From positions 1 through 26,115 of the forward strand of contig CAZCJA010000029.1 of assembly GCA_964499015.1 (NCBI GenBank): a stretch of 26,115 bases of DNA, in the 5' to 3' direction. The notes under the pieces were generated by a model. That model had not been told where the DNA came from. It searched no databases and saw only the letters and a list, made by a program, of their open reading frames with translations. The stretch's first letter is position 1. Each line of letters opens with the position of its first letter. The DNA is from CAZCJA01 sp964499015 (lineage in GTDB: Bacteria > Elusimicrobiota > Elusimicrobia > F11). Positions 18,636 to 25,692 of this stretch are shown here, piece after piece. The position numbers and the translations under genes are program-made.

Positions 18636-19484
18636 ATGCCCGTAAAGCAATATAAACCATACACACCTTCGCGCCGCAGCATGTCGGTGGAAGATTTTTC
18701 GTGGCTGACCAAAAAAGCTCCGGAGAAGAGCCTTCTTCGTCCGCTCTCAAAGAGCGGCGGCCGCAACAACACCGGCATGATCATGGTTCGCCACATCGGC
18801 GGCCGCCATGCTCGCCAGTATCGCTTGATCGACTTTAAACGCAATAAATTCGGCGTCCCGGGCAAAGTCGCGGCGTTCGAATACGATCCGAACCGTTCAG
18901 CTCGTCTCGCGCTCATTCACTATAAAGATGGCGACAAGCGCTACATTTTGTATCCGCACGGCTTGCAGCTCGGCGACATGATTATGGCCGGCCCGACCGC
19001 CGACATTAAAATCGGCAACGCGCTTCCGCTGATCAACATTCCGGAAGGTACCGTCGTGCATAACATCGAGCTCGTTCCGGGCAAAGGCGCGCAGATGGTT
19101 CGCTCCGCCGGCGCTTCCGCTCAGCTTATGGCCAAAGAGAAAAATTTCTGTCACTTGCGCCTTCCATCCGGCGAAATTCGCTTGGTTCCGTCGCAGTGCA
19201 TCGCGACGATCGGCCAGGTCGGCAACATCGAACACGAGAACGTTTCGTGGGGTAACGCCGGCCGCTCGCGTCACATGGGCGTTCGTCCGACCGTTCGCGG
19301 TACCGCGATGAACTCGGTTGACCATCCGCACGGCGGTGGCCGTGGCCGTTCCAAAGGAAACAACCAGCCTCGTTCGCCGTGGAATCAGCCGGCGAAGGGT
19401 TATAAAACGCGCACGCGTCAGAACACCGATTGGCTTATTATCCGCGACCGCCGGGTTAAACAGTCCCTGGCCGCGGTGGTTTAA
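18636..19484 (+). CDS. rplB: Ribosomal protein L2
   Basis: The 282-residue product is a core 50S protein needed for subunit joining and peptidyl-transfer activity. The N-terminal KPYTPSRRSMSVEDF, the OB-like core with GGRNNTGMIMVRHIGGRH and the FEYDPNRSARLALIHY stretch are all present. The C-terminal loop NSVDHPHGGGRGRSKG carries the universally conserved His that approaches the active centre. The protein is slightly longer than average (about 275). A GAGG site lies about 14 bases before the ATG, a loose spacing. rplW ends three bases upstream. Confidence 0.98.
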   Translation: MPVKQYKPYTPSRRSMSVEDFSWLTKKAPEKSLLRPLSKSGGRNNTGMIMVRHIGGRHARQYRLIDFKRNKFGVPGKVAAFEYDPNRSARLALIHYKDGDKRYILYPHGLQLGDMIMAGPTADIKIGNALPLINIPEGTVVHNIELVPGKGAQMVRSAGASAQLMAKEKNFCHLRLPSGEIRLVPSQCIATIGQVGNIEHENVSWGNAGRSRHMGVRPTVRGTAMNSVDHPHGGGRGRSKGNNQPRSPWNQPAKGYKTRTRQNTDWLIIRDRRVKQSLAAVV

Positions 19485-19492
19485 GGAGATTT

Positions 19493-19780
19493 ATGAGTCG
19501 TTCAACTAAAAAAGGTCCGTACGTCGACGAGCGCGTGGTGGAAAAAGTCCAGCAAGCGGCCTCCAGCGGCAAGCGTACCGCTATTAAAACGTGGTCGCGC
19601 GCATGCACGATCATTCCGGAATTTATTGGAACGACGTTCCAAGTTCACAACGGTAAAAAATTCATCGAAGTCCGCGTCACTGAGCAGATGGTCGGCCACA
19701 AGCTTGGCGAATTCTCTCCGACGCGCTTCTTTAGAGGTCACGGCGCGGCTCACACCAAAGAAGCCACCGCCACTACATAA
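19493..19780 (+). CDS. rpsS: Ribosomal protein S19
   Basis: The 95-residue product forms a head complex with S13 and contacts the A-site tRNA and bridge B1a. Diagnostic motifs are SRSTKKGPYVDERV at the N-terminus, KTWSRACTIIPEFIGTTF, VHNGKKFIEVRVTEQMVGHKLGEF, and the C-terminal SPTRFFRGHG. The length is usual. A strong site, AAGGAG, stands five or six bases before the ATG. Confidence 0.98.
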   Translation: MSRSTKKGPYVDERVVEKVQQAASSGKRTAIKTWSRACTIIPEFIGTTFQVHNGKKFIEVRVTEQMVGHKLGEFSPTRFFRGHGAAHTKEATATT

Positions 19781-19782
19781 TT

Positions 19783-20121
19783 ATGGAAGCGACAGCGATT
19801 TCTCGTCACGCCCGTTTTTCACCCCGTAAAGTCGGCCAGGTTCTCGGCCTCATTCGCGGCAAGACCGTCGATTACGCGTACGGCCTTCTCCCGCACGTGC
19901 CGCGTTCGGCCAGTATTCTGGTTTTTAAGACCCTTAAAAGCGCCTATTCGAATTCAGGCGCCACCGACCCGAAAAGCGTTTTCGTTAAGAAAGCGTGGGT
20001 TGATAATGGACCGGTTTTGAAACGAGTCCGTCCGATGGCCATGGGTGGCCGCGGAATTTATAAACGCAAAACCTGCCACGTGACGATTGTCGTCGGCGAC
20101 CAGGCCAGCAAGAAGAACTAG
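19783..20121 (+). CDS. rplV: Ribosomal protein L22
   Basis: The 112-residue product binds all 23S domains, and its hairpin lines the exit tunnel where macrolides bind. Recognisable parts are ISRHARFSPRKVGQVLGLIRGK at the start, VFKTLKSAYSNSGA in the middle, and the hairpin RPMAMGGRGIYKRKTCHVTIVV near the end. The tunnel hairpin shows no deletion of the kind linked to macrolide resistance. There is no ribosome binding site before the ATG, which lies two bases after rpsS, so coupling to rpsS is likely. Confidence 0.97.
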   Translation: MEATAISRHARFSPRKVGQVLGLIRGKTVDYAYGLLPHVPRSASILVFKTLKSAYSNSGATDPKSVFVKKAWVDNGPVLKRVRPMAMGGRGIYKRKTCHVTIVVGDQASKKN

Positions 20122-20131
20122 GGAGGAATAG

Positions 20132-20890
20132 GTGGGCCACAAGATATCGCCCCGGGCGCTGAGACTCGGATACATCCAGGGATGGGATTCCCGTTGGTTT
20201 AGCCCAAAGGAAATGCCGGACCTTCTCGAAGAAGATTTTCGTATCCGCAAATTTTTGCACAAGCGCTATAAATTGGCCGCGCTTTCAAAAGTCACCATCG
20301 ACAGAACCGGCAAGTACGTTCGCGTCAGCCTGCACACGGCCCGTCCCGGCGTGATCATCGGCAAGCGCGGCGCCGATATCGAAGAATTGAAGAAAGTTAT
20401 TCAGGAAATGACCAAGTCGGAAGCCACGGTGAACGTCATTGAAGTGAAGCGTCCGGAGTTGGACGCCCAGTTGGTCGCCGAGGGAATCGCGTTCCAGCTT
20501 GAGAAAAACATCGCTTTCCGCCGGGTGTTGAAACGGTCCATCGAGCGCACCATGCAGTCGGGCGCCGGAGGCATCAAGATCATGATCGCCGGACGTTTGG
20601 GCGGCGCCGAAATCGCCCGCACCGAATGGTTGATGGAAGGCCGCGTACCGCTGCACACGTTCCGTGCGGACATCGATTACGGGTTTACCGAAGCGCACAT
20701 TACCATGGGTCGCATCGGCGTTAAGGTGTGGATCTTCAAGCAGGAACACTTCTTGAAGTCCGAGAAAGATTTGATCAGCGAAGCGAACGCCCAGCCGGTG
20801 GCAGCAACCACGGCGGCGCCCGCAGAAGCAGCCGCAGCGACGGCTGTAGCGACAGAAGCCCCGGCCGCTTCGTCGACCGAGACCAACTAG
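20132..20890 (+). CDS. rpsC: Ribosomal protein S3
   Basis: The 252-residue product lines the mRNA entry tunnel of the 30S subunit. The start is GTG, with GGGAGG (20121-20126) five bases upstream. The type-II KH domain carries the GKRG loop (77-80) in PGVIIGKRGADIEELKK. The C-terminal domain includes IMIAGRLGGAEIARTEW, then EGRVPLHTFRADIDYGF. After about residue 215 there is an Ala/Thr/Pro-rich, low-complexity tail ending in STETN, which explains why the protein is longer than E. coli S3 (233). Confidence 0.98.
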   Translation: MGHKISPRALRLGYIQGWDSRWFSPKEMPDLLEEDFRIRKFLHKRYKLAALSKVTIDRTGKYVRVSLHTARPGVIIGKRGADIEELKKVIQEMTKSEATVNVIEVKRPELDAQLVAEGIAFQLEKNIAFRRVLKRSIERTMQSGAGGIKIMIAGRLGGAEIARTEWLMEGRVPLHTFRADIDYGFTEAHITMGRIGVKVWIFKQEHFLKSEKDLISEANAQPVAATTAAPAEAAAATAVATEAPAASSTETN

Positions 20891-20899
20891 GAAACGAAT

Positions 20900-21313
20900 A
20901 TGTTGATGCCAAGCAGAGTTAAATTTCGCAAATCGCAGCGCGGCCGTATGAAAGGTTGTGCGCAGCGCGGCAACACGCTCGCATTCGGCGAATACGGAAT
21001 TCAGGCGCTTTCGAGCGCATGGGTAACCGCCCGCCAGATCGAAGCGGCGCGCATTACGCTGGCCCGCTACACGAAGAAAGGCGGCAAGGTGTGGATCCGC
21101 ATATTCCCGGACAAACCGATTTCGCAGAAGCCGGCCGAAACCCGTATGGGCAAGGGAAAAGGCGATACGGCCTTTTGGGCGGCCGTTGTGAAACGCGGAC
21201 GTATCATGTTCGAAATGGAAGGCGTTAGCGTTGAAGAAGCAAAGGATGCTTTGCGCCAGGTCGGCAACAAGCTTCCGGTGAAAACACAATTTATGGAACG
21301 GTTGAAAATCTAA
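20900..21313 (+). CDS. rplP: Ribosomal protein L16
   Basis: The 137-residue product sits near the A site and helps organise the peptidyl-transferase centre. The N-terminus MLMPSRVKFRKSQRGRMKG matches the family start MLxPKRxKFRK, so ATG 20900 is preferred to ATG 20906. Further motifs are FGEYGIQALSSAWVTARQIE, ARITLARYTKKGGKVWIRI and KPAETRMGKGKGDTAFW; the Arg in TRMGKGKG corresponds to the residue hydroxylated in E. coli. The stop overlaps the rpmC start by one base. Confidence 0.97.
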   Translation: MLMPSRVKFRKSQRGRMKGCAQRGNTLAFGEYGIQALSSAWVTARQIEAARITLARYTKKGGKVWIRIFPDKPISQKPAETRMGKGKGDTAFWAAVVKRGRIMFEMEGVSVEEAKDALRQVGNKLPVKTQFMERLKI

Positions 21314-21540
21314 TGGCTAAGAAAAAGAAAGAAGAAATTCATTTGTCGCAGCTGGGCGTCGAAGAACTCGACCGCAAGCTGAACGAAGCTCAACAAAATC
21401 TATTCAAGCTGCGTTTCCGCGCGGTCTCGGCTCCGCTGAAGAACCCGATGGAAATCCGCAAATTGCGCCGCGAAGTCGCGCGCATCAAAACGTTTGCGAA
21501 TCAGAAAAAGACCGCCCCTGCGGCCAAGGTGACGAAATGA
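21313..21540 (+). CDS. rpmC: Ribosomal protein L29
   Basis: The 75-residue product is a small helical-hairpin protein at the exit tunnel next to L23. Family pattern: LGVEELDRKLNEAQQNLFKL in the first helix, then LKNPMEIRKLRREVARIKT in the second. A short Lys/Ala-rich tail after residue 60 is extra. It overlaps rplP by one base and rpsQ by four (ATGA), so the three are probably translated in a coupled way. Confidence 0.96.
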   Translation: MAKKKKEEIHLSQLGVEELDRKLNEAQQNLFKLRFRAVSAPLKNPMEIRKLRREVARIKTFANQKKTAPAAKVTK

Positions 21541-21815
21541 CCACGGAAACGACACAAGCAGATCACGGAACGCGCCGCACTCTCGAAGGGTGGGTTGTCT
21601 CCGACAAGGTGAGCCAGATGCGCGTGGTTGAAATCCGCGGGCACAAACCTCACCAGAAGTACGGAAAAGTTTTGCATATCACGACCAAGGTTTACGCCCA
21701 TGACGAAGCCAATATCTCCAAATCCGGAGATAAGGTGAAGGTCATGGAAACCCGCCCGTTGTCCAAGCTGAAACGGTGGCGCGTCTTGGAAGTTTTGGGG
21801 AAATCCGCGTCATGA
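21537..21815 (+). CDS. rpsQ: Ribosomal protein S17 (variant)
   Basis: The 92-residue product is an OB-fold protein that binds the 5' domain of 16S rRNA. The second half is standard: KVYAHDEANISKSGDKVKV, then METRPLSKLKRWRVLEVL. The first half is unusual: where S17 normally has SDKMxKTIVV, this protein has SDKVSQMRVV. An N-terminal extension of about ten residues precedes the fold. The start overlaps the rpmC stop by four bases, with AAGG a few bases upstream. The change at an otherwise near-invariant site may be lineage-specific. Confidence 0.95.
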   Translation: MTTETTQADHGTRRTLEGWVVSDKVSQMRVVEIRGHKPHQKYGKVLHITTKVYAHDEANISKSGDKVKVMETRPLSKLKRWRVLEVLGKSAS

Positions 21816-22180
21816 TTCAACAACAATCCTATTTAACCGTTGCCGATAATTCCGGCGCACGCGAGCTGATGTGTATTCATGTCTCCGGCTCGTCGGGCCG
21901 CCGATATGCGCATATCGGCGATATCATCGTCTGCGCCGTTAAAGACGCTCTTCCGGGCGCCGGTGTGAAAAAAGGCGAAGTCGTAAAAGCCGTTGTGGTT
22001 CGCACCAACAAAGAAGTGCGCCGCAATGACGGCAGCTATATCCGTTTTGACGATAACGCGGCCGTTGTGATCAACGACGAACGCGAACCCAAGGGTACCC
22101 GCATTTTCGGCCCGGTCGCTCGCGAACTTCGCGAAAAGAACTATTTGAAAATTATCTCGTTGGCGCCGGAGGTTCTCTAA
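21812..22180 (+). CDS. rplN: Ribosomal protein L14
   Basis: The 122-residue product forms intersubunit bridges with 16S helix 14 and binds the silencing factor RsfS in other bacteria. The start is ATG 21812, overlapping the rpsQ stop by four bases; this gives exactly the usual length and N-terminus (MIQQQSYLTVADNSGAREL). Other motifs are GAGVKKGEVVKAVVVRT, GSYIRFDDNAAVVIND and PKGTRIFGPVARELR. An upstream in-frame start at 21776 would add twelve residues unknown in the family. Confidence 0.97.
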   Translation: MIQQQSYLTVADNSGARELMCIHVSGSSGRRYAHIGDIIVCAVKDALPGAGVKKGEVVKAVVVRTNKEVRRNDGSYIRFDDNAAVVINDEREPKGTRIFGPVARELREKNYLKIISLAPEVL

Positions 22181-22509
22181 TGTTGACCGTGCGCAAAAAC
22201 GACAAGGTTAAAATTTTGTGGGGCAAGGACAGCGGCAAGGAAGGCGATGTGATCGCCGTCGACCCGTCGAAAGGAAAAGTTCTTGTCGCGAAAATGAATT
22301 TGGCCAAACGGCACACCCGTCCGCAGGGACAGGCGGAGCCGGGCGGTATCAAAGACAAAGAACTTTATTTGCCGGTTTCGAAAGTCATGCTGATCTGTCC
22401 GGACTGCAAAAAACCCACGCGGCCTAAGTTTGACTCTCTCTCCGATGGCACGCCTGTGCGGCTTTGCCGCAAGTGCGGCGCCACCATCGCCGAACCGAAA
22501 AAGAAGTAG
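22180..22509 (+). CDS. rplX: Ribosomal protein L24, zinc-ribbon form
   Basis: The 109-residue product starts 50S assembly and lies near the tunnel exit. The N-terminal KOW motif covers about 5-32 (DKVKILWGKDSGKEGDVIAV). The middle has KRHTRPQGQAEPGGIKDKE. The C-terminal part has paired cysteines C73, C76, C96 and C99, forming the zinc ribbon found in many non-proteobacterial L24 proteins. Its start overlaps the rplN stop by one base, with GGAGG seven bases upstream. Confidence 0.97.
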   Translation: MLTVRKNDKVKILWGKDSGKEGDVIAVDPSKGKVLVAKMNLAKRHTRPQGQAEPGGIKDKELYLPVSKVMLICPDCKKPTRPKFDSLSDGTPVRLCRKCGATIAEPKKK

Positions 22510-22522
22510 GAGCTAATTAATC

Positions 22523-23110
22523 GTGAGCCAGACCAAAGAAGAAAAAATTATCGTCCCGCGTTTGAAAGACGCTTTTAACAAAGCGGGCTTGGCCGAGCTG
22601 AAAAAGCGCTTGGGCCGCGACAACGTTAACTCGTTGCCGAAGCTCGTGAAAATCGTCATCAACATCGGCGTTTCCGCCGCGCGCGAAAACATCAAGGCGC
22701 TCGACGTTGCGGTGGCCGAGCTCGCGACGATTTCCGGTCAGAAGCCGGTTATTCGCCGCTCTAAAAAATCAATTTCCGCTTTCAAATTGCGCGAAGGCAT
22801 GCCGATCGGCGTGTCCGTAACGCTTCGTAGCGCGCGCATGTATGAGTTCCTGGACCGTTTCATCACGGTCGGCGTTCCGCGTATTCGCGATTTCAAAGGT
22901 CTCAACCCGAAAGCTTTCGACGGCCACGGGAACTACAACGTGGGCTTGAAGGAGCAGTACTTGTTCCCTGAAGTGAACGTCGAGAAATCCGATGGTCCGC
23001 GCGGCATGAATATCACTTTTGTCACAACCGGCCGCTCCGATAAGGACGCGTTCGAATTACTTTCTGTGCTTGGGCTGCCTTTCTCGAAAGAAAAAGCCCG
23101 GTTAAATTAG
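22523..23110 (+). CDS. rplE: Ribosomal protein L5
   Basis: The 195-residue product binds 5S rRNA in the central protuberance and contacts P-site tRNA. The start is GTG 22523, with AGGAG (22508-22512) ten bases upstream. Family motifs are LPKLVKIVINIGVSAAREN, the ATISGQKPVIRRSKKSISAF block, GVSVTLRSARMYEFLDRF and RIRDFKGLNPKAFDGHGNYN. GRSDKDAFELLSVLGLPF forms the C-terminus. The N-terminus is about ten residues longer than in E. coli. Confidence 0.97.
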   Translation: MSQTKEEKIIVPRLKDAFNKAGLAELKKRLGRDNVNSLPKLVKIVINIGVSAARENIKALDVAVAELATISGQKPVIRRSKKSISAFKLREGMPIGVSVTLRSARMYEFLDRFITVGVPRIRDFKGLNPKAFDGHGNYNVGLKEQYLFPEVNVEKSDGPRGMNITFVTTGRSDKDAFELLSVLGLPFSKEKARLN

Positions 23111-23120
23111 GAGATTTTAA

Positions 23121-23306
23121 ATGGCGACATACGCATGGATGGCAAAAATGAGACGGCCGCAGAAATTTGCGACGCGTTTTCGCAATCGCTGCCGCATGTG
23201 CGGACGCGCGCGCAGCGTGTACCGCGATTTCGGACTCTGCCGTCTTTGCTTCCGTTCCCTGGCCCACAAAGGCCAAATTCCGGGCATCGTTAAATCGAGC
23301 TGGTAG
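23121..23306 (+). CDS. rpsN: Ribosomal protein S14, zinc-binding short type
   Basis: The 61-residue product is a 30S head protein close to S3 and S10. It is the short zinc-binding (type Z) form, with C24, C27, C40 and C43 in CRMCGR and CRLCFR, rather than the long form lacking cysteines. The C-terminal block AHKGQIPGIVKSSW is highly conserved. AGGAG precedes the ATG at normal spacing. The position between rplE and rpsH is the classic spc order. It is the only S14 gene in the window. Confidence 0.98.
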   Translation: MATYAWMAKMRRPQKFATRFRNRCRMCGRARSVYRDFGLCRLCFRSLAHKGQIPGIVKSSW

Positions 23307-23312
23307 GAGATT

Positions 23313-23702
23313 ATGGATACAATCGCAAACATGGTCGCGCACATCGTGACCGCCAATCATAAATTTAAAGAATCGATCGACGTTCCGTCGTCGAAGGTGA
23401 AAGTTGAGATCGCCCGTGTTCTTAAAGAAGAGGGTTATATTTCGAACTATCGCGTCGCCCCGGATAAAAAACAGGGCATTTTGCGCGTGACGCTTAAATA
23501 CACCTCCGGCAAAGAACGCGTGATCAGCGGCATGAAGCGCATCTCCAAGCCGGGCTTGCGCAGATACCGCCCTTACAGCGAGATCCCATCGGTTCAGAAC
23601 GGGCTCGGCACCGTTATCGTTTCGACGTCCCTCGGCGTGATGAGCGGACAAACGGCCAAAGACAAGAAAGTTGGCGGCGAGGTTCTGTGTTATGTCTGGT
23701 AA
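23313..23702 (+). CDS. rpsH: Ribosomal protein S8
   Basis: The 129-residue product binds helix 21 of 16S rRNA and organises the platform. Recognisable stretches are NMVAHIVTANHKFKES at the N-terminus, SKVKVEIARVLKEEGYISNY, ISKPGLRRYRPYSEIPSVQN, and the C-terminal GTVIVSTSLGVMSGQTAKDK followed by VGGEVLCYVW. In E. coli S8 also represses the spc operon by binding its mRNA near rplE; I did not find a clear mimic here. AGGAG is five bases before the ATG. Its end overlaps rplF by 11 bases. Confidence 0.98.
   Translation: MDTIANMVAHIVTANHKFKESIDVPSSKVKVEIARVLKEEGYISNYRVAPDKKQGILRVTLKYTSGKERVISGMKRISKPGLRRYRPYSEIPSVQNGLGTVIVSTSLGVMSGQTAKDKKVGGEVLCYVW
23679..23682 (+). promoter_or_regulatory. Ribosome binding site deciding the rplF start
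   Basis: GAGG within the end of rpsH lies nine bases before ATG 23692. The in-frame TTG at 23671 has no such site and would add seven residues that do not resemble L6. Confidence 0.55.
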
Positions 23703-24303
23703 TAAAACCGAAGAAAAGAAAGCTCCGCTATCAAGGCTCGGCCGCAAACCCGTCGAAATTCCGGCGGGCGTTAAAGTTTCATTCACCAACGGCGTCGTAA
23801 ACGTCGAAGGGGCGAAAGGGAAGCTGAATTTTGCCTTGCCCAAAGTGCTCACAGCCGTCATCGAAGGAAGCAAAGTGCAGCTGAACGTGGCCAAGGACGA
23901 AAACAACACCAAGGCCATGCACGGCATGGCGCGCAAACTCGTTTTGAACATGGTCGAAGGCGTGACCAAGGGCTTCCAGAAAAGATTGATGATCGAAGGC
24001 GTCGGTTACCGCGCGCAAGTCAACGGCAACGTGTTGAACTTGGCGCTCGGTTTTTCGCATCCGGTGAATTTTCCGATCCCGGCCGGCATCAGCATCAAGC
24101 AGCCCGATCCGAAATTGCCCAACTTGCTAAGCATTGAAGGCATCGACAAGCAAAAAGTCGGGCAGGTCGCGGCACAGATTCGTTCGATCCGGAAACCGGA
24201 GCCGTATAAGGGCACGGGCGTCCGTTACGAAAATGAAATCATCAAACGCAAAGCGGGCAAAGCGGCGGTTGGCGCGGCCGGCGGCGCGGGAGCGAAGAAA
24301 TAA
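23692..24303 (+). CDS. rplF: Ribosomal protein L6
   Basis: The 203-residue product lies at the base of the stalk near the sarcin-ricin loop. The family start SRLGRKPVEIPAGVKV begins around residue 13, after a short charged extension (SGNKTEEKKAPL). Two L6 repeats follow, with LVLNMVEGVTKGFQKRLMIE-GVGYRAQ in the second part and the diagnostic C-terminal RSIRKPEPYKGTGVRYENE. The C-terminal tail is Ala/Gly-rich and basic. The start overlaps rpsH by 11 bases and the stop overlaps the rplR start by one base. Confidence 0.96.
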   Translation: MSGNKTEEKKAPLSRLGRKPVEIPAGVKVSFTNGVVNVEGAKGKLNFALPKVLTAVIEGSKVQLNVAKDENNTKAMHGMARKLVLNMVEGVTKGFQKRLMIEGVGYRAQVNGNVLNLALGFSHPVNFPIPAGISIKQPDPKLPNLLSIEGIDKQKVGQVAAQIRSIRKPEPYKGTGVRYENEIIKRKAGKAAVGAAGGAGAKK

Positions 24304-24647
24304 TGAAAACCAAAGAACAACGTTACGAGTTCAGAAAGCTGCGTTCTCGTCGGCAAATTTTCGGCACATCGGAACGGCCCCGCCTTTCCGTATACCGCAG
24401 CTTGAAACATATTTACGCGCAGGTGATTGACGACGTGAGCCAGAAAACGCTCGCGGCGGCCTCCACCCGCGATAAGGGCATGAAACAAACCGGCATCGCC
24501 GGTGCGACCGTCGTCGGTGAAAACCTCGGTAAACGCGCTTTGGAAAAAGGCGTCAAAGCCGTCGTGTTCGATCGCGGCGCTCGTCCCTATCACGGCCAAA
24601 TTCGCGCGCTGGCAGACAGCGCCCGCAAAGCCGGACTTCAGTTTTAA
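24303..24647 (+). CDS. rplR: Ribosomal protein L18
   Basis: The 114-residue product binds 5S rRNA together with L5. Features are the basic N-terminus with RRQIFGTSERPRLSVYRS, the motif LKHIYAQVIDDVSQKTLAAA, and the C-terminal KAVVFDRGARPYHGQIRALA, ending DSARKAGLQF. GGGAG in the end of rplF serves as the ribosome binding site, and the ATG overlaps the rplF stop by one base. The order L6-L18-S5 is standard. Confidence 0.97.
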   Translation: MKTKEQRYEFRKLRSRRQIFGTSERPRLSVYRSLKHIYAQVIDDVSQKTLAAASTRDKGMKQTGIAGATVVGENLGKRALEKGVKAVVFDRGARPYHGQIRALADSARKAGLQF

Positions 24648-24656
24648 GGCGGAAAA

Positions 24657-25181
24657 ATGGCAAAAATTGATACCAGTCAAATGACTCTCACCGAAACCGT
24701 GATCAAAATTGGCCGCGTGGCCAAGGTTGTGAAGGGCGGTAAACGTTTTTCGTTCAACGCGCTTGTCGTTGTTGGCGATCAGCAGGGGCATGTCGGCGTG
24801 GGCCTTGGTAAAGCGAAAGAAATCCAATCGGCCATTAAAAAAGGCACCGCCCAAGCCACCAAAGAAGTCATTAAGGTCCCGTTGATCGGAACGACGATTC
24901 CGCACGAAACCATCGGCACCTTTGGCGCCGGCACTCTTTTGATGAAACCGGCCTCGCCGGGAACAGGCGTTATCGCGGGCGGAACCGCGCGCGCGGTGCT
25001 CGAAGCCGCCGGCATCAAGGACGTCCTCACGAAATCCTTGCGCAGCCAAAACCATTTTAACGTCGTGGGCGCCACGATCGCCGCTTTGAAAAAGCTGCGC
25101 ATGCCCGAAGATGTTTCCAAACTTCGCGGTAAAACCGTGGTTCTTGAAACGAAAGCAGGAGTTACCCATGTCGCTCAATAA
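24657..25181 (+). CDS. rpsE: Ribosomal protein S5
   Basis: The 174-residue product helps control decoding fidelity at the mRNA entry side of the 30S. The double-stranded RNA-binding-like N domain shows GRVAKVVKGGKRFSFNALVV followed by VGDQQGHVGVGLGKAKEI. The C domain shows HETIGTFGAGTLLMKPASPG, TGVIAGGTARAVLEAAGIKD, VLTKSLRSQNHFNVVGATI. The loop of residues whose change gives spectinomycin resistance looks normal. rpmD (L30) would be expected directly after it, but rplO overlaps its end by 14 bases. Confidence 0.98.
   Translation: MAKIDTSQMTLTETVIKIGRVAKVVKGGKRFSFNALVVVGDQQGHVGVGLGKAKEIQSAIKKGTAQATKEVIKVPLIGTTIPHETIGTFGAGTLLMKPASPGTGVIAGGTARAVLEAAGIKDVLTKSLRSQNHFNVVGATIAALKKLRMPEDVSKLRGKTVVLETKAGVTHVAQ
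25156..25161 (+). promoter_or_regulatory. Ribosome binding site deciding the rplO start
   Basis: CAGGAG inside the end of rpsE lies six bases before ATG 25168. An in-frame start at 25111 would add nineteen residues with no resemblance to L15. Confidence 0.7.
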
Positions 25182-25692
25182 TCTTCATCCCGCTCCGGGC
25201 TCGCGCCCGTCGAAGCACATTGTCGGCCGCGGCGAAGGCAGCGGTTGGGGCCAGACGGCCGGAAAAGGCCAGAAGGGCCAGAAGTCGCGCACCGGCGACA
25301 CGATCATGATGGGTTTCGAAGGCGGTCAAACTCCTCTTATCCGCCGTATTCCGAAACGCGGGTTCAATCATGTGTCGAAGATCCATTATCAGGCAATCAA
25401 TTTGTTTCAGTTGGACGCGTTGTTCAACGCGGGGGAAATCGTTAACGGCGAATCCCTCACGGCGAAAGGGTTGCTTAAAAAAGCGTCGTGGCCGTACAAA
25501 ATCCTTGGTGACGGAAAATTGACCAAGTCGTTGAAAATTTCCGCGAACAAATTTTCCAAATCCGCCGAAGAAGCCGTGAAGAAAGCCGGCGGAAGCTTGG
25601 CCGCCATCGCCTTGCCGAAAGCCGAGGCTGTTGCGAAACCGGTCAAAGCGAAAGCCGCATCAAAAGCAAAGTCCGCTAAACCCAAGGCTTAA
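25168..25692 (+). CDS. rplO: Ribosomal protein L15
   Basis: The 174-residue product is a late-assembly 50S protein that reaches deep into 23S. The N-terminus MSLNNLHPAPGSRPSKHIVG is followed by the glycine-rich arm with GRGEGSGWGQTAGKGQKGQK, then GFEGGQTPLIRRIPKRGF. The globular C-terminal domain includes LTAKGLLKKASWPYKILGDG. After about residue 150 a Lys/Ala-rich tail extends the protein beyond the usual length of about 145. The start overlaps rpsE and the stop overlaps the secY start, so no gene for L30 fits between rpsE and this gene. Confidence 0.97.
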   Translation: MSLNNLHPAPGSRPSKHIVGRGEGSGWGQTAGKGQKGQKSRTGDTIMMGFEGGQTPLIRRIPKRGFNHVSKIHYQAINLFQLDALFNAGEIVNGESLTAKGLLKKASWPYKILGDGKLTKSLKISANKFSKSAEEAVKKAGGSLAAIALPKAEAVAKPVKAKAASKAKSAKPKA

